From positions 62,001 through 126,000 of the forward strand of contig NZ_JAMZCY010000001.1 of assembly GCF_024519285.1 (NCBI RefSeq): a stretch of 64,000 nucleotides of DNA, given 5' to 3'. The translations under genes and the position numbers were made by a program. The notes beneath the pieces are model-generated. The model made no database searches. It worked only from the letters and a program-made list of their open reading frames with translations, and was not told the DNA's origin. The stretch is from Cohnella sp. WQ 127256. Its GTDB lineage: Bacteria > Bacillota > Bacilli > Paenibacillales > Paenibacillaceae. Shown here piece after piece: positions 46,984 to 56,931 of the stretch. The first letter of the stretch is position 1. Each line of letters opens with the position of its first letter.

Positions 46984-48127
46984 GAATTACCCTCCCAGGT
47001 GGTCGAAGCAGGATAGATCTGGCGTAGGAAAGTGGCTGCTCCGAGGCAATAAATGCGGCCTTTTTACCCACAGAGCCCATAGCGGTGCGTCCTGGCTTGG
47101 AGTTGGCCTCTAGAAACCACAACTTCCCGCTACGGTCTACCCCATAGTCCAAACCGATTTCGGCAAATCGTCCAAATGTATGTTCTAGCCGAGCGACGAT
47201 CAGGAACGATAGGTTGCTCACTTCCTGAAGCAACTCTGCTCCACGTTGTTCTCCAAAAAGGAGAGTTAGTACTTCGTCTGCGGGTGCGGCAGTTCCGCCT
47301 CCATGCAGATTCGCTGTAACGGTGCCGGGTGCCCCAAGTCGCGCGGCGATGCCGGTCAACGTCCAACGGGCTGTTTTGTCCTTTTGCATCAATGCACGTA
47401 GATCGAAGGGTTCGCTCTGTCGACCTGTTAACTCCAGCAACGGTTGCATGATATAGGTGCGTTCGCCGATCCAACGCTCAAGTCGTCTCAAGGCTTCTGC
47501 CAAGCTGGAGCAATCTAAGGTTAGTGGACGATTATCATTGTGTCTGCCGGCTAGCTTTATCGTGCCATTGTCGGCTTTGACAATGGCCATTACACGTTTT
47601 CCCTGACTTCCGGATATCGGCTTAAGAAAGGCGGATCCGTGATGCTTCCGAAGCCAAGAGGCCAAGGATGCCGGTCCTTTGTATAAAGCTGTTGGAGGAA
47701 GAACAGAAACTAACATTCGGTCTTGGGATAACATTTCGTAGACTTTACCTTTGTGTGGCAAGCGCCCATTCAAAAAGGTGAGACGTTTAGTAGCTCGAAT
47801 ATGCTGCAGAGCATCCGAATAGCGTTGTTTTTCTTCAGGTGTTTCTGGCCAAGAGCGATCATAGACGACGGAAGGAAGCTTCCGCATTGCTGATTCCCAA
47901 AGTTGCTTCTGTTTATTCCAGATCCAGCCTTTAACGGTATCGTTCTGTGCATCCCAGGTGCATGGGTCGAAGGCAATAACCTGTTGCCCGACTTTGGCCC
48001 CGATTAAGTTGAGACGCTGAAGGAACGAGCTTTCCGCAAATGGGGGATTTCCGTTACGTTCATAGATGAGAATTCCTAATACGGGATTCGTGCTGTACGG
48101 GTTAGAAGCCGGCGATATAACGGGCAT
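46964..48127 (-). CDS. YheC/YheD-type ATP-grasp spore coat protein (short form)
   Basis: This 387-residue short-form paralog has SQGKRVMAI, EPFDLRALMQKD, IGLDYGVD and EANSKPGRT. No strong ribosome site is seen, but it overlaps the gene before it by 26 nt, so translational coupling is likely. As for the other members, the substrate is unknown. Confidence 0.85.
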   Translation of the reverse strand: MPVISPASNPYSTNPVLGILIYERNGNPPFAESSFLQRLNLIGAKVGQQVIAFDPCTWDAQNDTVKGWIWNKQKQLWESAMRKLPSVVYDRSWPETPEEKQRYSDALQHIRATKRLTFLNGRLPHKGKVYEMLSQDRMLVSVLPPTALYKGPASLASWLRKHHGSAFLKPISGSQGKRVMAIVKADNGTIKLAGRHNDNRPLTLDCSSLAEALRRLERWIGERTYIMQPLLELTGRQSEPFDLRALMQKDKTARWTLTGIAARLGAPGTVTANLHGGGTAAPADEVLTLLFGEQRGAELLQEVSNLSFLIVARLEHTFGRFAEIGLDYGVDRSGKLWFLEANSKPGRTAMGSVGKKAAFIASEQPLSYARSILLRPPGRVIHEFDHL

Positions 48128-49469
48128 ATTGAATCATCATCCGTACCGAAGGACGGATTTTCCCTTCTTTGAGTGGTGTATTATCATTTTTTGATGGCTT
48201 GGAGTTGACCTCTAGTAGCCAAACTCGACCCGTGTTATCAAGTGCAAGATCGATTCCTAGCTCGCCGAAGTGTGCCGGAATATACGTATCTATCCCCCGG
48301 GCTATGTCCAGAGCAGCCTTCGACAAGCGCAAGGAAGCATCTCCCCGGAACTGGACGGGAAGATTGGACTTGGCAACGGATTCCTTGACCGTAGAAAGTG
48401 TACCGCCTCTGGCGAGATTAGATACGAATTGATGGTTTCCCGCTGTTCGGGCTACGATCGAGGTAATTGCCCATTTTCCAGATGCGTTTTTTTGTGTTAA
48501 AGCGCGGAAATCCACAGGACGTCCACCGACTTCGATGAGGCTCAAGCCCTGCTGAATAAGATAGCGAACGGTTTTCATCTTGCCTGAGATGGTGGAGAAT
48601 AGCTTGATTAGGTTGTTGAACGATTGCCTCTTAGTGCCGCCAACCGTAGCGTATGACGCTTGCCAACTATCCGGACCGATATGGGTTAGGCGAATGATGC
48701 CTTTGCCCAAGCTTCCTCTAACAGGCTTAAGGAATACGGAGTTGTACCTCGAGCACATACTCTTTAGCATCGTATAGTTGTGTAAAGTATGGGACTCTGG
48801 TAAATATTTTTGTAAAGAACTCTCTTTCTTCAGAGCATCGAACACTTCCGATTTGTCTAGAAACTTCTCGTTAAAGACTTGTGATCCAAATTGGTTTTTA
48901 ATTTCTCGCATGAATTGCTGAACGATAGGACGGTTTTCCAGTTTGCGGGAAGTTAAACGATTGTTCACGACATCAGGTGCTGGAAGATTCAGCTTGTGCC
49001 AGCCTTTGGTGTAAACCCAGCCTTCCACCGAAGACAGATTTGACCCAATCCCATTCGGAGTGAAAAAATACACGTAGGCGCCTTGGCTTCGGCAAGCATC
49101 GGTGACTTCGCGACAGAACATCGTTATATCCCCAAAAGGCTTGTCGAGCTGCTCGGGATTATCCCGACTAATAAGTACACCAATTAAAGGCCCGAGTGTG
49201 AACGTTCTAGTTGTTGATTTGTACTGGATTCGCAGTGGTGTTCCGGAATAGATCCCCATTCTGCGAGCAAGCGTCTGGCTGATTCGTAACCCTTCATAAC
49301 GGGGTACAGGGACGATCGTGACGGAGTGGCGGAAAGAACCGAACTGCAAAGATAGATGTTGCTGGGCAGGTATTTTCCACTGCTTCATCAGGGATTCCCC
49401 CAGCATCAGGACGTCATCGGACAATATGCCGGAACTGATGACCTGGACGTCAATTTTCGGGGTGGACAT
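48102..49469 (-). CDS. YheC/YheD-type ATP-grasp spore coat protein (long form, first of array)
   Basis: This 455-residue long-form paralog begins the five-gene array. It has the extra N-terminal beta-rich domain (to LGPLIGVLISRD at about 115), then SLGKGIIRL, RPVDFRALTQKNA, LGIDLALD and EVNSKPSKN. ATG 49469 has GGAAGGAG 8 nt upstream; a GTG 18 nt earlier does not. A near sigma-K/E-like CATATGATG element is present at about 49549-49557 on the minus strand, but the -35 is not convincing. Confidence 0.85.
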   Translation of the reverse strand: MSTPKIDVQVISSGILSDDVLMLGESLMKQWKIPAQQHLSLQFGSFRHSVTIVPVPRYEGLRISQTLARRMGIYSGTPLRIQYKSTTRTFTLGPLIGVLISRDNPEQLDKPFGDITMFCREVTDACRSQGAYVYFFTPNGIGSNLSSVEGWVYTKGWHKLNLPAPDVVNNRLTSRKLENRPIVQQFMREIKNQFGSQVFNEKFLDKSEVFDALKKESSLQKYLPESHTLHNYTMLKSMCSRYNSVFLKPVRGSLGKGIIRLTHIGPDSWQASYATVGGTKRQSFNNLIKLFSTISGKMKTVRYLIQQGLSLIEVGGRPVDFRALTQKNASGKWAITSIVARTAGNHQFVSNLARGGTLSTVKESVAKSNLPVQFRGDASLRLSKAALDIARGIDTYIPAHFGELGIDLALDNTGRVWLLEVNSKPSKNDNTPLKEGKIRPSVRMMIQYARYIAGF

Positions 49470-49685
49470 GTTTCGTACTCCTTCCACCTTTGCATATGTC
49501 GTGGCGAAGGCTCTCGTAGGCTTCCTTCCCGGGGGCTAGCGAGAATACTCCATCATATGAGGACATCTATCTATCGGTGATTGCCCTTATTCGATTGGGA
49601 CTTGATATAGAATAGATGTTATGATGTTATTTAACGATTTCTTTAATTTAGGATTGGCAAGAAGGCATAAAGGAGTATTGAACGT

Positions 49686-50447
49686 ATGGCTGATTGGTTT
49701 AAGGAAAGCTTCGGTGAAGACTATAAAGTCGTGTATCGTCATCGGAACTGTGAGAATGCAATCCGAGAAATTGGCTCCATGATGAAATGGGCGAACATAA
49801 GGCCGAATTCTAGGGTGTTGGACGTAGGATGTGGGATGGGAAGACATGCGATCGCACTAAGTGATCTTGGTTACATTGTGACAGGATTGGATCTATCGGA
49901 TGTTTTGCTTACTGAGGCAAGGCAGATGGATACAGAGGGCACTGTAACTTGGATGAAAGGTGATATGAGGAGATTACCCTTTGAGAACGGAACATTCGAT
50001 GCGACCGTGAATTGGTTTACTTCATTTGGTTATTTCGCCGATTACGAAGATAATATACGTGTGTTGAAGGAAATGAAGAGGGTATTGATCCCTGAAGGAC
50101 GCTATTTGATCGATTTTTTGAATCCAGCCTATTTATTACGTCATTTGGTGCCTCACTCGGAACGTGTGGATGAGCTATCAGGATTACATATATCAGAAAC
50201 GCGTACGATCGAGAAGGATTTTGTCGTTAAAAAAATCCAAGTCAAGCCTCCGGCTGATGCAGACGGCAATCTGCAGCCTATTCGGCATTATGAAGAACGG
50301 GTCCGATTAATCGGATTGGAACAGTTCAAACAAATGCTTACAGAAGCAGGTCTAGACTTGGAGCAGGTACATGGCGATTATAACGGGAGTGCTTATGTGG
50401 CGGATAGCTCCAGACGTCTCCTATTGCTAGGGAGGCGAACGGTGTGA
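49686..50447 (+). CDS. class I SAM-dependent methyltransferase
   Basis: This 253-residue protein has the Rossmann SAM site VLDVGCGMGRHAIALSDLG and acidic GLDLSD, with the downstream WFTSFGYFADYEDN of small-molecule methyltransferases. Substrate is unknown. AGGAGTATTGAACGT precedes the ATG. It is divergent from the ATP-grasp array and overlaps the next gene (GTGA). Confidence 0.88.
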   Translation: MADWFKESFGEDYKVVYRHRNCENAIREIGSMMKWANIRPNSRVLDVGCGMGRHAIALSDLGYIVTGLDLSDVLLTEARQMDTEGTVTWMKGDMRRLPFENGTFDATVNWFTSFGYFADYEDNIRVLKEMKRVLIPEGRYLIDFLNPAYLLRHLVPHSERVDELSGLHISETRTIEKDFVVKKIQVKPPADADGNLQPIRHYEERVRLIGLEQFKQMLTEAGLDLEQVHGDYNGSAYVADSSRRLLLLGRRTV

Positions 50448-51454
50448 GCATACAGACAAATACAGCGGTTTCACTGCTGGAGGATGGTTGGCTACAGGTT
50501 AAGGTTCCGCTTCCTTACTCGTTGAAATGGGTCAATGCCTATCTTTTACCGGATAAGGAAGGCTGGACGATTATAGATCCAGGACTTCGCACAGAGGAAA
50601 TCGAAGCTTTCTGGATTTCCTTGTTGGCGGAGAGAGCTATCGAATGGCAAGACATTAAGTCTATTGTCATTACTCACCATCATCCAGATCATTATGGGCT
50701 AGCAGGATGGTTTCAAGATCGTACGGGTGCAAAGGTATGGATGTCGCAAGTTGCTATGGATAATGCGCGAAGGTTATGGGACGAACATGAGACCTTCTCC
50801 GATGAACTGACCGAGGCGTTTATTCAGCATGGATTAGCGGAAGAGCTAGTGGGTGATATGAGTGTCCACATGAGTGGTTTTAGTGAGAGAGTATCTCCTC
50901 ATCCCTCGAATGTGCAACTATTGCGGTTAAATGAAGAGTTTCATATGGGCAGCACAAAATGGGTTATCTACGGAGGAGAAGGTCATGCCCCAGGTCATCT
51001 GATTTTCTACGACCCTGTGAATCGCAGGCTATTATGTGGGGATCAGGTGCTTCCTGATATATCGCCGAACATCGGATGGATGCCAGATGGTGATCCAGAT
51101 CCACTTGGCTCCTTCTTGAAGAGCCTGCAGGAGCTGTGGCATCTTGATGTTGAGATGGTTTATCCGGGTCATCGAGATCCGTTTCCTCAATATCGGCAAC
51201 GTGTCGAGGGGCTGATTGAGCATCATGAGCGTCGATTGCTCAAGATGACTGAGCTTATCGGTGAGGATGAGAAGTCTGCTTTCGAAGTGTGTGAATTAAT
51301 GTTTGGGGTACGATTACGAAGCAATATTCACAATTTGCGATTCGCGCTTGCCGAGACCATTGCCCATCTTGTTCAACTGGAGAAGCGGGGAATGGTGAAA
51401 CGGGTGGAAGGTGAATCGTCGAATGGGAAGTCGATCATTGTTTACCGAAGGTAA
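50444..51454 (+). CDS. MBL-fold metallohydrolase
   Basis: This 336-residue protein has the metallo-beta-lactamase HxHxDH motif (THHHPDHYG), a second-site His in GEGHAPGHL, and a C-terminal winged-helix-like region (AETIAHLVQLEKRGMVKRV), as in hydroxyacylglutathione-hydrolase/LACTB2-like proteins. It might cut a thioester or a nucleic acid. GTG start with GGGAGG upstream overlaps the methyltransferase stop, so the two form an operon. Confidence 0.87.
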   Translation: MSIQTNTAVSLLEDGWLQVKVPLPYSLKWVNAYLLPDKEGWTIIDPGLRTEEIEAFWISLLAERAIEWQDIKSIVITHHHPDHYGLAGWFQDRTGAKVWMSQVAMDNARRLWDEHETFSDELTEAFIQHGLAEELVGDMSVHMSGFSERVSPHPSNVQLLRLNEEFHMGSTKWVIYGGEGHAPGHLIFYDPVNRRLLCGDQVLPDISPNIGWMPDGDPDPLGSFLKSLQELWHLDVEMVYPGHRDPFPQYRQRVEGLIEHHERRLLKMTELIGEDEKSAFEVCELMFGVRLRSNIHNLRFALAETIAHLVQLEKRGMVKRVEGESSNGKSIIVYRR

Positions 51455-51522
51455 AGAGAACCTGATCAGGCTAATGTCCTCGATCTGCTAAATACAGCAG
51501 CTTATGACCGAGCCAGATAAGA

Positions 51523-51567
51523 AAAATGGGTAGTACAGGGGATTCCCCCATGTACCACCCATTTTCT
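51523..51567. terminator. bidirectional terminator
   Basis: AAAATGGGT-GTACA-GGG pairs with CCC-TGTAC-ACCCATTTT between convergent genes. Confidence 0.85.
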
Positions 51568-51577
51568 TTTGCAATGA

Positions 51578-52123
51578 TCAGCCGTTATTTTCCAAGGCTT
51601 CTTCTCTCTCTTCACGCTCTGCTTGCTTACGATGGGCGATGCGACTTGCTGCGGATGCTGCAATAGCTCCGACGATATCATCTAGAAAAGTATGGATTTC
51701 TCCGCTATTTTTATCATTTAATTTTCTGAGGATACCAGGCTTAAGCTTATCTACGTAACCGAAGTTTGTAAAACCGATACTTCCGTATACGTTAACGATA
51801 CTAAGCGCCAAAATTTCGTCACAACCGTAGAGACCTTCGTCGTTAGCGATCATGTTTTGCAGAGGGGGGAGCAATTTACCTTCTTCCGCTAACATATCAA
51901 GCTGAATTCCTGTTAAGACTGCATTCTGAACCTCGCGTTTGGACAGCACTGCATCTACATTAACCACACATTCGGCAAGTGTTAGCTCTGGAAAATAATC
52001 TTTCTGCAGGAGCATCACGAGTTGACCGATTTGTTCCTTAGTCACTCCACGCTTCGTCAGCCACTCTTCTGTTGCTCTAGCAACTTCCTTGCTGTTAAGA
52101 CGGTACTTACTCGGCTGGGACAT
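51578..52123 (-). CDS. phosphatidylglycerophosphatase A-like protein, YutG family
   Basis: This 181-residue cytosolic protein has the PgpA/YutG pattern: LAECVVNVDAVLSKREVQNAVLTG, DEGLYGCDEILALSIVNVYGSIGFTN and TFLDDIVGAIAASAASRIAH. PgpA removes phosphate in phosphatidylglycerol synthesis, although soluble YutG-like members may have another substrate. ATG 52123 has AGAGGTG upstream; a longer reading frame to 52249 has no site. Confidence 0.85.
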   Translation of the reverse strand: MSQPSKYRLNSKEVARATEEWLTKRGVTKEQIGQLVMLLQKDYFPELTLAECVVNVDAVLSKREVQNAVLTGIQLDMLAEEGKLLPPLQNMIANDEGLYGCDEILALSIVNVYGSIGFTNFGYVDKLKPGILRKLNDKNSGEIHTFLDDIVGAIAASAASRIAHRKQAEREEREEALENNG

Positions 52124-52282
52124 GTAACAACACCTCTTTCCGAAGCCATTGGCCTCCGTCGTGAACTTAATAGGACAAATACACATAATTATCCCAAGGG
52201 CTCGTATATATAGTACTACAAATAGGATGCCGATGGAACGGCAGCCCACTATAAGGTTAAATTATGTTGGGAGGATTTAATC

Positions 52283-53350
52283 ATGAAAGTGAAGTCTGAT
52301 CAAGGCAAAACATTTAAAAGATGGGCGATGCTACTGCTTCTTCTGCCCTTGTTATCTGCGTGCAGTCGAGGAGGGAGTGGCGACCAGAAATTGGCAGAAG
52401 CCATTGATCCACCGCCTATGGAAATTGAGCAGGTTATGCTCCAGGACACAGTGGAAACGACGATCTCAGAAGGGAATGACGTTGTCACGGTTTATTTGCT
52501 CGACCGTAATGATTTTCTTGCCCCTATGTCTTTAAGATTAGATACGGAACATTCCTCTTCCCTCACATCAGCAGAGAAGGCGATCGCTTGGATGACGGTT
52601 AATGAGCAGCTAGCAGATCAGCTTCCTGCGGGATTTACTGCGATTTTGCCAAAAGGAACAGCGGTTAGCTCCATCAATGAGAATTTATCCGACGAAACGA
52701 TTTCTGTTGACTTCGCCGCTCCGTTTTCGGGCATTATTGCCTCTCATGAACGGAAGGTGATTGAGGCACTTGTATGGACCTTGACAGAGCTCCCTGGTAT
52801 TAACAAGGTTAAGCTTTCTGTTGCGGGTAAACCGATTCAATCGCTCCCATCCTCAGGGCTTCCGATTGACAAGACTCTCACGCGGGGGCTTGGCATTAAT
52901 CTTGAAATGACTAAGGATATACAGCTCAATCGTGCGATGGGTGTAACGCTGTATTTTTCCTCACAATCTGAGGACGGAGAAGGTTACTTCGTTCCTGTAA
53001 CTCGTTTAATCAATCGTCAAGCTAACCCAGCCAAGGCCGCACTTGAGCAATTAATCATCGGACCGAAAAAAGGTGCACTTAAAGCGGTTCTGACTACCGA
53101 TATGACGATCGAGAAGGTATCACAAATGGCAGACACCATCAATGTATCCCTTCAGGATTCGGATTGGATGCCTAAATCCCCAGTGCCTTCAGAAATGATG
53201 GAGGCGATTGTCCTTACTCTTACCGAAGCAACGGGTGCTCCGCAAGTACAAGTAATGATGAATGGTAACGACTCATTGGTTGACTCAGACCAGCGCACTT
53301 ATGATCGCCCAGTAACGCGTCCAGCCTATGTGAACACGTTATCCCGATAA
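52283..53350 (+). CDS. gerM: sporulation/germination lipoprotein GerM
   Basis: This 355-residue lipoprotein has a signal ending in LLSACSR (lipobox) and two GerMN domains (about residues 65-200 and 210-345) with LPKGTAVSSINENLSDETISVDFA and KGALKAVLTTDMTIEKVSQMADTINVSL. GerM helps the SpoIIIAH-SpoIIQ channel in B. subtilis. GGGAGG precedes the ATG. The order gerM-rph-XTPase is the usual one in Bacillales. Confidence 0.93.
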   Translation: MKVKSDQGKTFKRWAMLLLLLPLLSACSRGGSGDQKLAEAIDPPPMEIEQVMLQDTVETTISEGNDVVTVYLLDRNDFLAPMSLRLDTEHSSSLTSAEKAIAWMTVNEQLADQLPAGFTAILPKGTAVSSINENLSDETISVDFAAPFSGIIASHERKVIEALVWTLTELPGINKVKLSVAGKPIQSLPSSGLPIDKTLTRGLGINLEMTKDIQLNRAMGVTLYFSSQSEDGEGYFVPVTRLINRQANPAKAALEQLIIGPKKGALKAVLTTDMTIEKVSQMADTINVSLQDSDWMPKSPVPSEMMEAIVLTLTEATGAPQVQVMMNGNDSLVDSDQRTYDRPVTRPAYVNTLSR

Positions 53351-53378
53351 ATCGGATCCCATAAAACTGCTCAACTTG

Positions 53379-53387
53379 TGTTATACT
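53379..53387 (+). promoter_or_regulatory. extended -10 promoter for rph
   Basis: TGTTATACT gives an extended -10 (TGnTATACT) without a clear -35, about 80 nt before the rph start. The call is tentative. Confidence 0.4.
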
Positions 53388-53469
53388 GCTAAATTCCAGG
53401 GTGTCTAGATGCTTTTATGATCAACCTTTGGTAAAATGGTGAAAGTTCTAGTACTTGGGAGGCAGAGAA

Positions 53470-54216
53470 ATGAGATCCGATGGTAGACAATCTAGTGACC
53501 TGCGGTCATTCGCGGTTACACTTCATCCGAATAAATATGCGGAAGGGTCCGTACTGATTGAAGCTGGGAATACGAAGGTGCTGTGTACGGCTTCCGTGGA
53601 AGAAAGAGTTCCTCCATTCCTGAAGGGGCAAGGCAAAGGCTGGGTTACAGCAGAATATTCCATGCTGCCAAGAGCCACACACACTCGTAACCAACGAGAA
53701 GCTTCTAAAGGGAAATTGACTGGACGTACAATGGAAATCCAACGCCTCATTGGGCGATCTCTTCGTTCTGTTGTTAATTTGCACGCGCTTGGCGAAAGAA
53801 CGATTACGCTGGATTGCGACGTACTCCAAGCAGATGGAGGAACACGGACTACTTCGATAACGGGTGCTTATATCGCATTAGCTCTAGCGATTCATAAGTT
53901 GGACGGAACCGTGAATTACGCTAAATATCCGCTTACTGATTTTCTAGCATCCATTAGCGTAGGCGTTATTCAAGAGAAAGCGGTTGTGGATTTGAACTAT
54001 GAGGAAGATTCCAAAGCCAAAGTAGACATGAACGTCGTGATGACGGGAGCAGGTGCTTTCGTAGAGGTTCAAGGTACAGGCGAGGAAGCTCCATTCACAC
54101 GCTCAGAGTTCGACAGTATGCTATCTCTTGCTGAAGAAGCGATTCAGCAGCTTATTGTCCTGCAGAAGGATACTTTAGGCGCTGCAGGTGAGCGGATCGG
54201 TGGAGGCAAGGCATGA
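53470..54216 (+). CDS. rph: ribonuclease PH
   Basis: This 248-residue phosphorolytic exoribonuclease trims tRNA 3' ends. It has the family start [12 protein letters not shown], the phosphate site near [27 protein letters not shown] and the C-terminal LYEEDS-type region. ATG 53470 has GGGAGG 7 nt upstream; a TTG 15 nt earlier does not. Stop overlaps the next start (ATGA). Confidence 0.96.
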   Translation: MRSDGRQSSDLRSFAVTLHPNKYAEGSVLIEAGNTKVLCTASVEERVPPFLKGQGKGWVTAEYSMLPRATHTRNQREASKGKLTGRTMEIQRLIGRSLRSVVNLHALGERTITLDCDVLQADGGTRTTSITGAYIALALAIHKLDGTVNYAKYPLTDFLASISVGVIQEKAVVDLNYEEDSKAKVDMNVVMTGAGAFVEVQGTGEEAPFTRSEFDSMLSLAEEAIQQLIVLQKDTLGAAGERIGGGKA

Positions 54217-54863
54217 TCAGAGAAGGTCAAACCCTTCTAGTTGCAACGCGTAATCGGGGCAAAACGAAGGAATTTCGCGAAGCATTCCTTAAACTCGGTA
54301 TAACCGTTAAAGATTTGCATGATATAGAAGGCATTCCGGATATTGAAGAAACCGGAGAAACCTTCGAGGATAATGCTTTCATTAAGGCTAAAGCTGTGGC
54401 GGACATCGTAGGCTTGCCGGTGCTTGCGGATGATTCTGGATTGTGTGTCGATGCGTTGAATGGTGCTCCAGGTGTCTATTCCGCACGTTATGCAGGACTA
54501 TCTGCAAGTGATGAAGCGAACAATGCGAAGCTTCTTCAAGAGCTTGCGGTAGTACTGGGAAGCGCGGATCAAGCGGACAACCAATTAGATTCGGCTTTGG
54601 AGCCTGAGCTATTGAGTTCTGCGAGGTTCGTATGCGCTCTTGTCCTCTATGATCCGGCTGACAAAGGTAGGCTTCAAGCGGAAGGTACAGTTGAAGGAAA
54701 TATCCTTCGCCAAGCTCGAGGAAATGACGGCTTTGGATATGATCCATTGTTCTGGCTTCCTTCACATCAGAGCAGTATGGCAGAACTTCCCTTAGATTCG
54801 AAAAATGAGATTAGCCATCGTGGACAGGCATTGCGTCGCTTGATGGCGATGATCGGTAAATAG
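54213..54863 (+). CDS. XTP/dITP diphosphatase (RdgB/HAM1 family)
   Basis: This 216-residue enzyme removes non-canonical purine triphosphates. It has [10 protein letters not shown] at the N-terminus, the acidic [12 protein letters not shown] and GVYSARYAG, and the C-terminal [10 protein letters not shown]. It is a little longer than usual owing to an insertion around [11 protein letters not shown]. Overlaps rph by 4 nt, the usual order. Confidence 0.94.
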   Translation: MIREGQTLLVATRNRGKTKEFREAFLKLGITVKDLHDIEGIPDIEETGETFEDNAFIKAKAVADIVGLPVLADDSGLCVDALNGAPGVYSARYAGLSASDEANNAKLLQELAVVLGSADQADNQLDSALEPELLSSARFVCALVLYDPADKGRLQAEGTVEGNILRQARGNDGFGYDPLFWLPSHQSSMAELPLDSKNEISHRGQALRRLMAMIGK

Positions 54864-54879
54864 ACATATGCAATCATGT

Positions 54880-54919
54880 AAAATCCTCCAAAACCATTCG
54901 TGGTGTTGGAGGATTTTTG
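54880..54919. terminator. terminator between XTPase and asnB
   Basis: AAAATCCTCCAA-ACC pairs with GGT-TTGGAGGATTTTT; convergent genes on both sides. Confidence 0.85.
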
Positions 54920-54930
54920 TCATTTAAATT

Positions 54931-56787
54931 TTACAAAGCAAGTTTGACCTTGTAATGCCGGAGCCAAAAGTCCATTTGGAGCAAATAAGCGAACAATTGT
55001 GGCCCAGACATGAGTTGGCCGAACCATGGAAGATGAGACGATGCATCTGATGTTAGGGCTAGCTCTCTGATCTTATCCGCATTAATGAGCGGAAGGAGTG
55101 GACAATTCGGATCGTCCAGTCGTTCAAGTAGCAAAGAGCGGACAGCGGATAAATAATTTGGATTGTGTGTTTTTGGGTACGGGCTTTTTTTGCGATAAAG
55201 GACATCGTCAGGGAGAATGCCCTCAAGTGATTTTCTGAGGATGCCTTTTTCCCGAGTCCCTGCCGACTTGATCTCCCAGGGAATGTTCCACACATACTCG
55301 ACCAGGCGATGGTCACAGAAGGGAACCCGGACCTCTAATCCAACTGCCATGCTCATTCGATCCTTGCGATCAAGTAATGTCGGCATAAACCTTGTAATAT
55401 TCAGGTAAGACATGCGTCTCATTCGTCTGCGAGTCTCGTCTTCGCCGTCTAATGTTGGAACCTCGGCAACGGCTTGTGCATAACGATCGGCTAAATACTC
55501 TTGTGGGCGAAGCTTCTCCTTGAGCTCAGGGGATAGCAAGCTGGATCTTAATCCAGTTGCCAAGGACCAGGGGAAGGTTTCCGCTTGCAAAGCATCCTCG
55601 CGATGGAACCAAGGGTATCCGCCGAATATTTCGTCCGCAGCTTCCCCCGAGATCGCTACAGTCGCTTCCTTCTTAATCTCTCGACAAAATAAATATAAGG
55701 AAGCGTCAATATCGGCCATGCCGGGAGTATCCTTAGCTAATACCGCAGCTTCTAGTGCGCTTACGAGCTCTGGCGTATCGAATTGAATGGGATGATGAAC
55801 AGTGTTCAAGTATTCATGCATTCGTTTAATCCAAGGTGCATCGGAATTAGGCTGGAAATCATGCGCATGGAAATGCTTATCATTGTCCACGTAATCTACG
55901 GAAAAAGTGTGTACACGCCCTTGATTCGTTGTCTTGTAATAGTTAACCGCCAGTGCAGTTAAGGCACTAGAGTCCAGGCCACCGGAAAGCAATGTACAGA
56001 TCGGAACATCGGAGATAAGCTGACGCTCGACAGTGTCTTGAAGTAGCTCGCGGACCTTCTCTGCTGTTTGCGATACATCTTCCTCATGATCGGCGCTCTC
56101 TAGCTTCCAGTAAGAGAAAATTCTCATTCCGTTGCGATCATACTGGAGGCAATGTCCCGGCTTCAATTCATAGAAATTCCGCCAAATCCCATGTCCAGGA
56201 GTGCGTGCTGGGCCAACGACGAACAGCTCCGCAAGTCCTTCCGCATCGATTTCGGCAGGAACCTCGGGATGAGCTAATATCGCTTTGGGCTCTGAGCCGA
56301 ACATAAACCTTCCTACCTCAGGACGGTAAAATAACGGTTTAACGCCAAGCCGATCCCGCGCCATAAACAGTTTTTCCTCAGCTGTTTGCCATACTGCAAA
56401 AGCGAAGATACCGTTGAGTTTCTCTACACATTCTGGTCCCCACTCCACATAAGCGAGAAGCAATACCTCGGTGTCGCATGTTGTGCGAAACCGATAGCCT
56501 AGGCCCTCTAATTGTTTGCGAAGCTCCAGTGCATTGTACAGCTCCCCGTTATACACGAGAATGCAATCATGGCTATCTGCGCTGTTAGCTGGGCGAATCA
56601 TAGGCTGAGCACCATTTGCCGGATCCATTACCGATAACCGGCGATGACCTAAGGCGCAATGAGGGGATAGCCAAGTCCCTGTTGCATCAGGTCCACGCAG
56701 ACTTAGCGTCTCGGTCATTTTCTCAATGGTATCCGCCTGTGTTGTTAAATCCACATTCCAGTCAATCCATCCGGTAATTCCACACAT
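54931..56787 (-). CDS. asnB: asparagine synthetase (glutamine-hydrolysing)
   Basis: This 618-residue enzyme makes asparagine from aspartate, ATP and glutamine. The N-terminal glutaminase domain begins with the catalytic MCG (Cys 2), followed by LSLRGPDATG and YNGELYN; the synthetase part has the ATP motif LLSGGLDSSALTA. GAGGAAAGG precedes the ATG. Length fits AsnB/AsnO of Bacilli. It may instead be the sporulation AsnO type; sequence alone does not decide. Confidence 0.93.
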   Translation of the reverse strand: MCGITGWIDWNVDLTTQADTIEKMTETLSLRGPDATGTWLSPHCALGHRRLSVMDPANGAQPMIRPANSADSHDCILVYNGELYNALELRKQLEGLGYRFRTTCDTEVLLLAYVEWGPECVEKLNGIFAFAVWQTAEEKLFMARDRLGVKPLFYRPEVGRFMFGSEPKAILAHPEVPAEIDAEGLAELFVVGPARTPGHGIWRNFYELKPGHCLQYDRNGMRIFSYWKLESADHEEDVSQTAEKVRELLQDTVERQLISDVPICTLLSGGLDSSALTALAVNYYKTTNQGRVHTFSVDYVDNDKHFHAHDFQPNSDAPWIKRMHEYLNTVHHPIQFDTPELVSALEAAVLAKDTPGMADIDASLYLFCREIKKEATVAISGEAADEIFGGYPWFHREDALQAETFPWSLATGLRSSLLSPELKEKLRPQEYLADRYAQAVAEVPTLDGEDETRRRMRRMSYLNITRFMPTLLDRKDRMSMAVGLEVRVPFCDHRLVEYVWNIPWEIKSAGTREKGILRKSLEGILPDDVLYRKKSPYPKTHNPNYLSAVRSLLLERLDDPNCPLLPLINADKIRELALTSDASSHLPWFGQLMSGPQLFAYLLQMDFWLRHYKVKLAL

Positions 56788-56931
56788 GTGCCTTCAGCCC
56801 TTTCCTCTGCCTAAAAACCGATCATAAGATGGATATGCGAAAAGAGGCATAAAATGTTTGTCCATAGGGAGAAAATACGTAAAGTCCAAGATGACAGGTT
56901 CTTTACAGATGAAAGGAGGGAGAATCATCCT

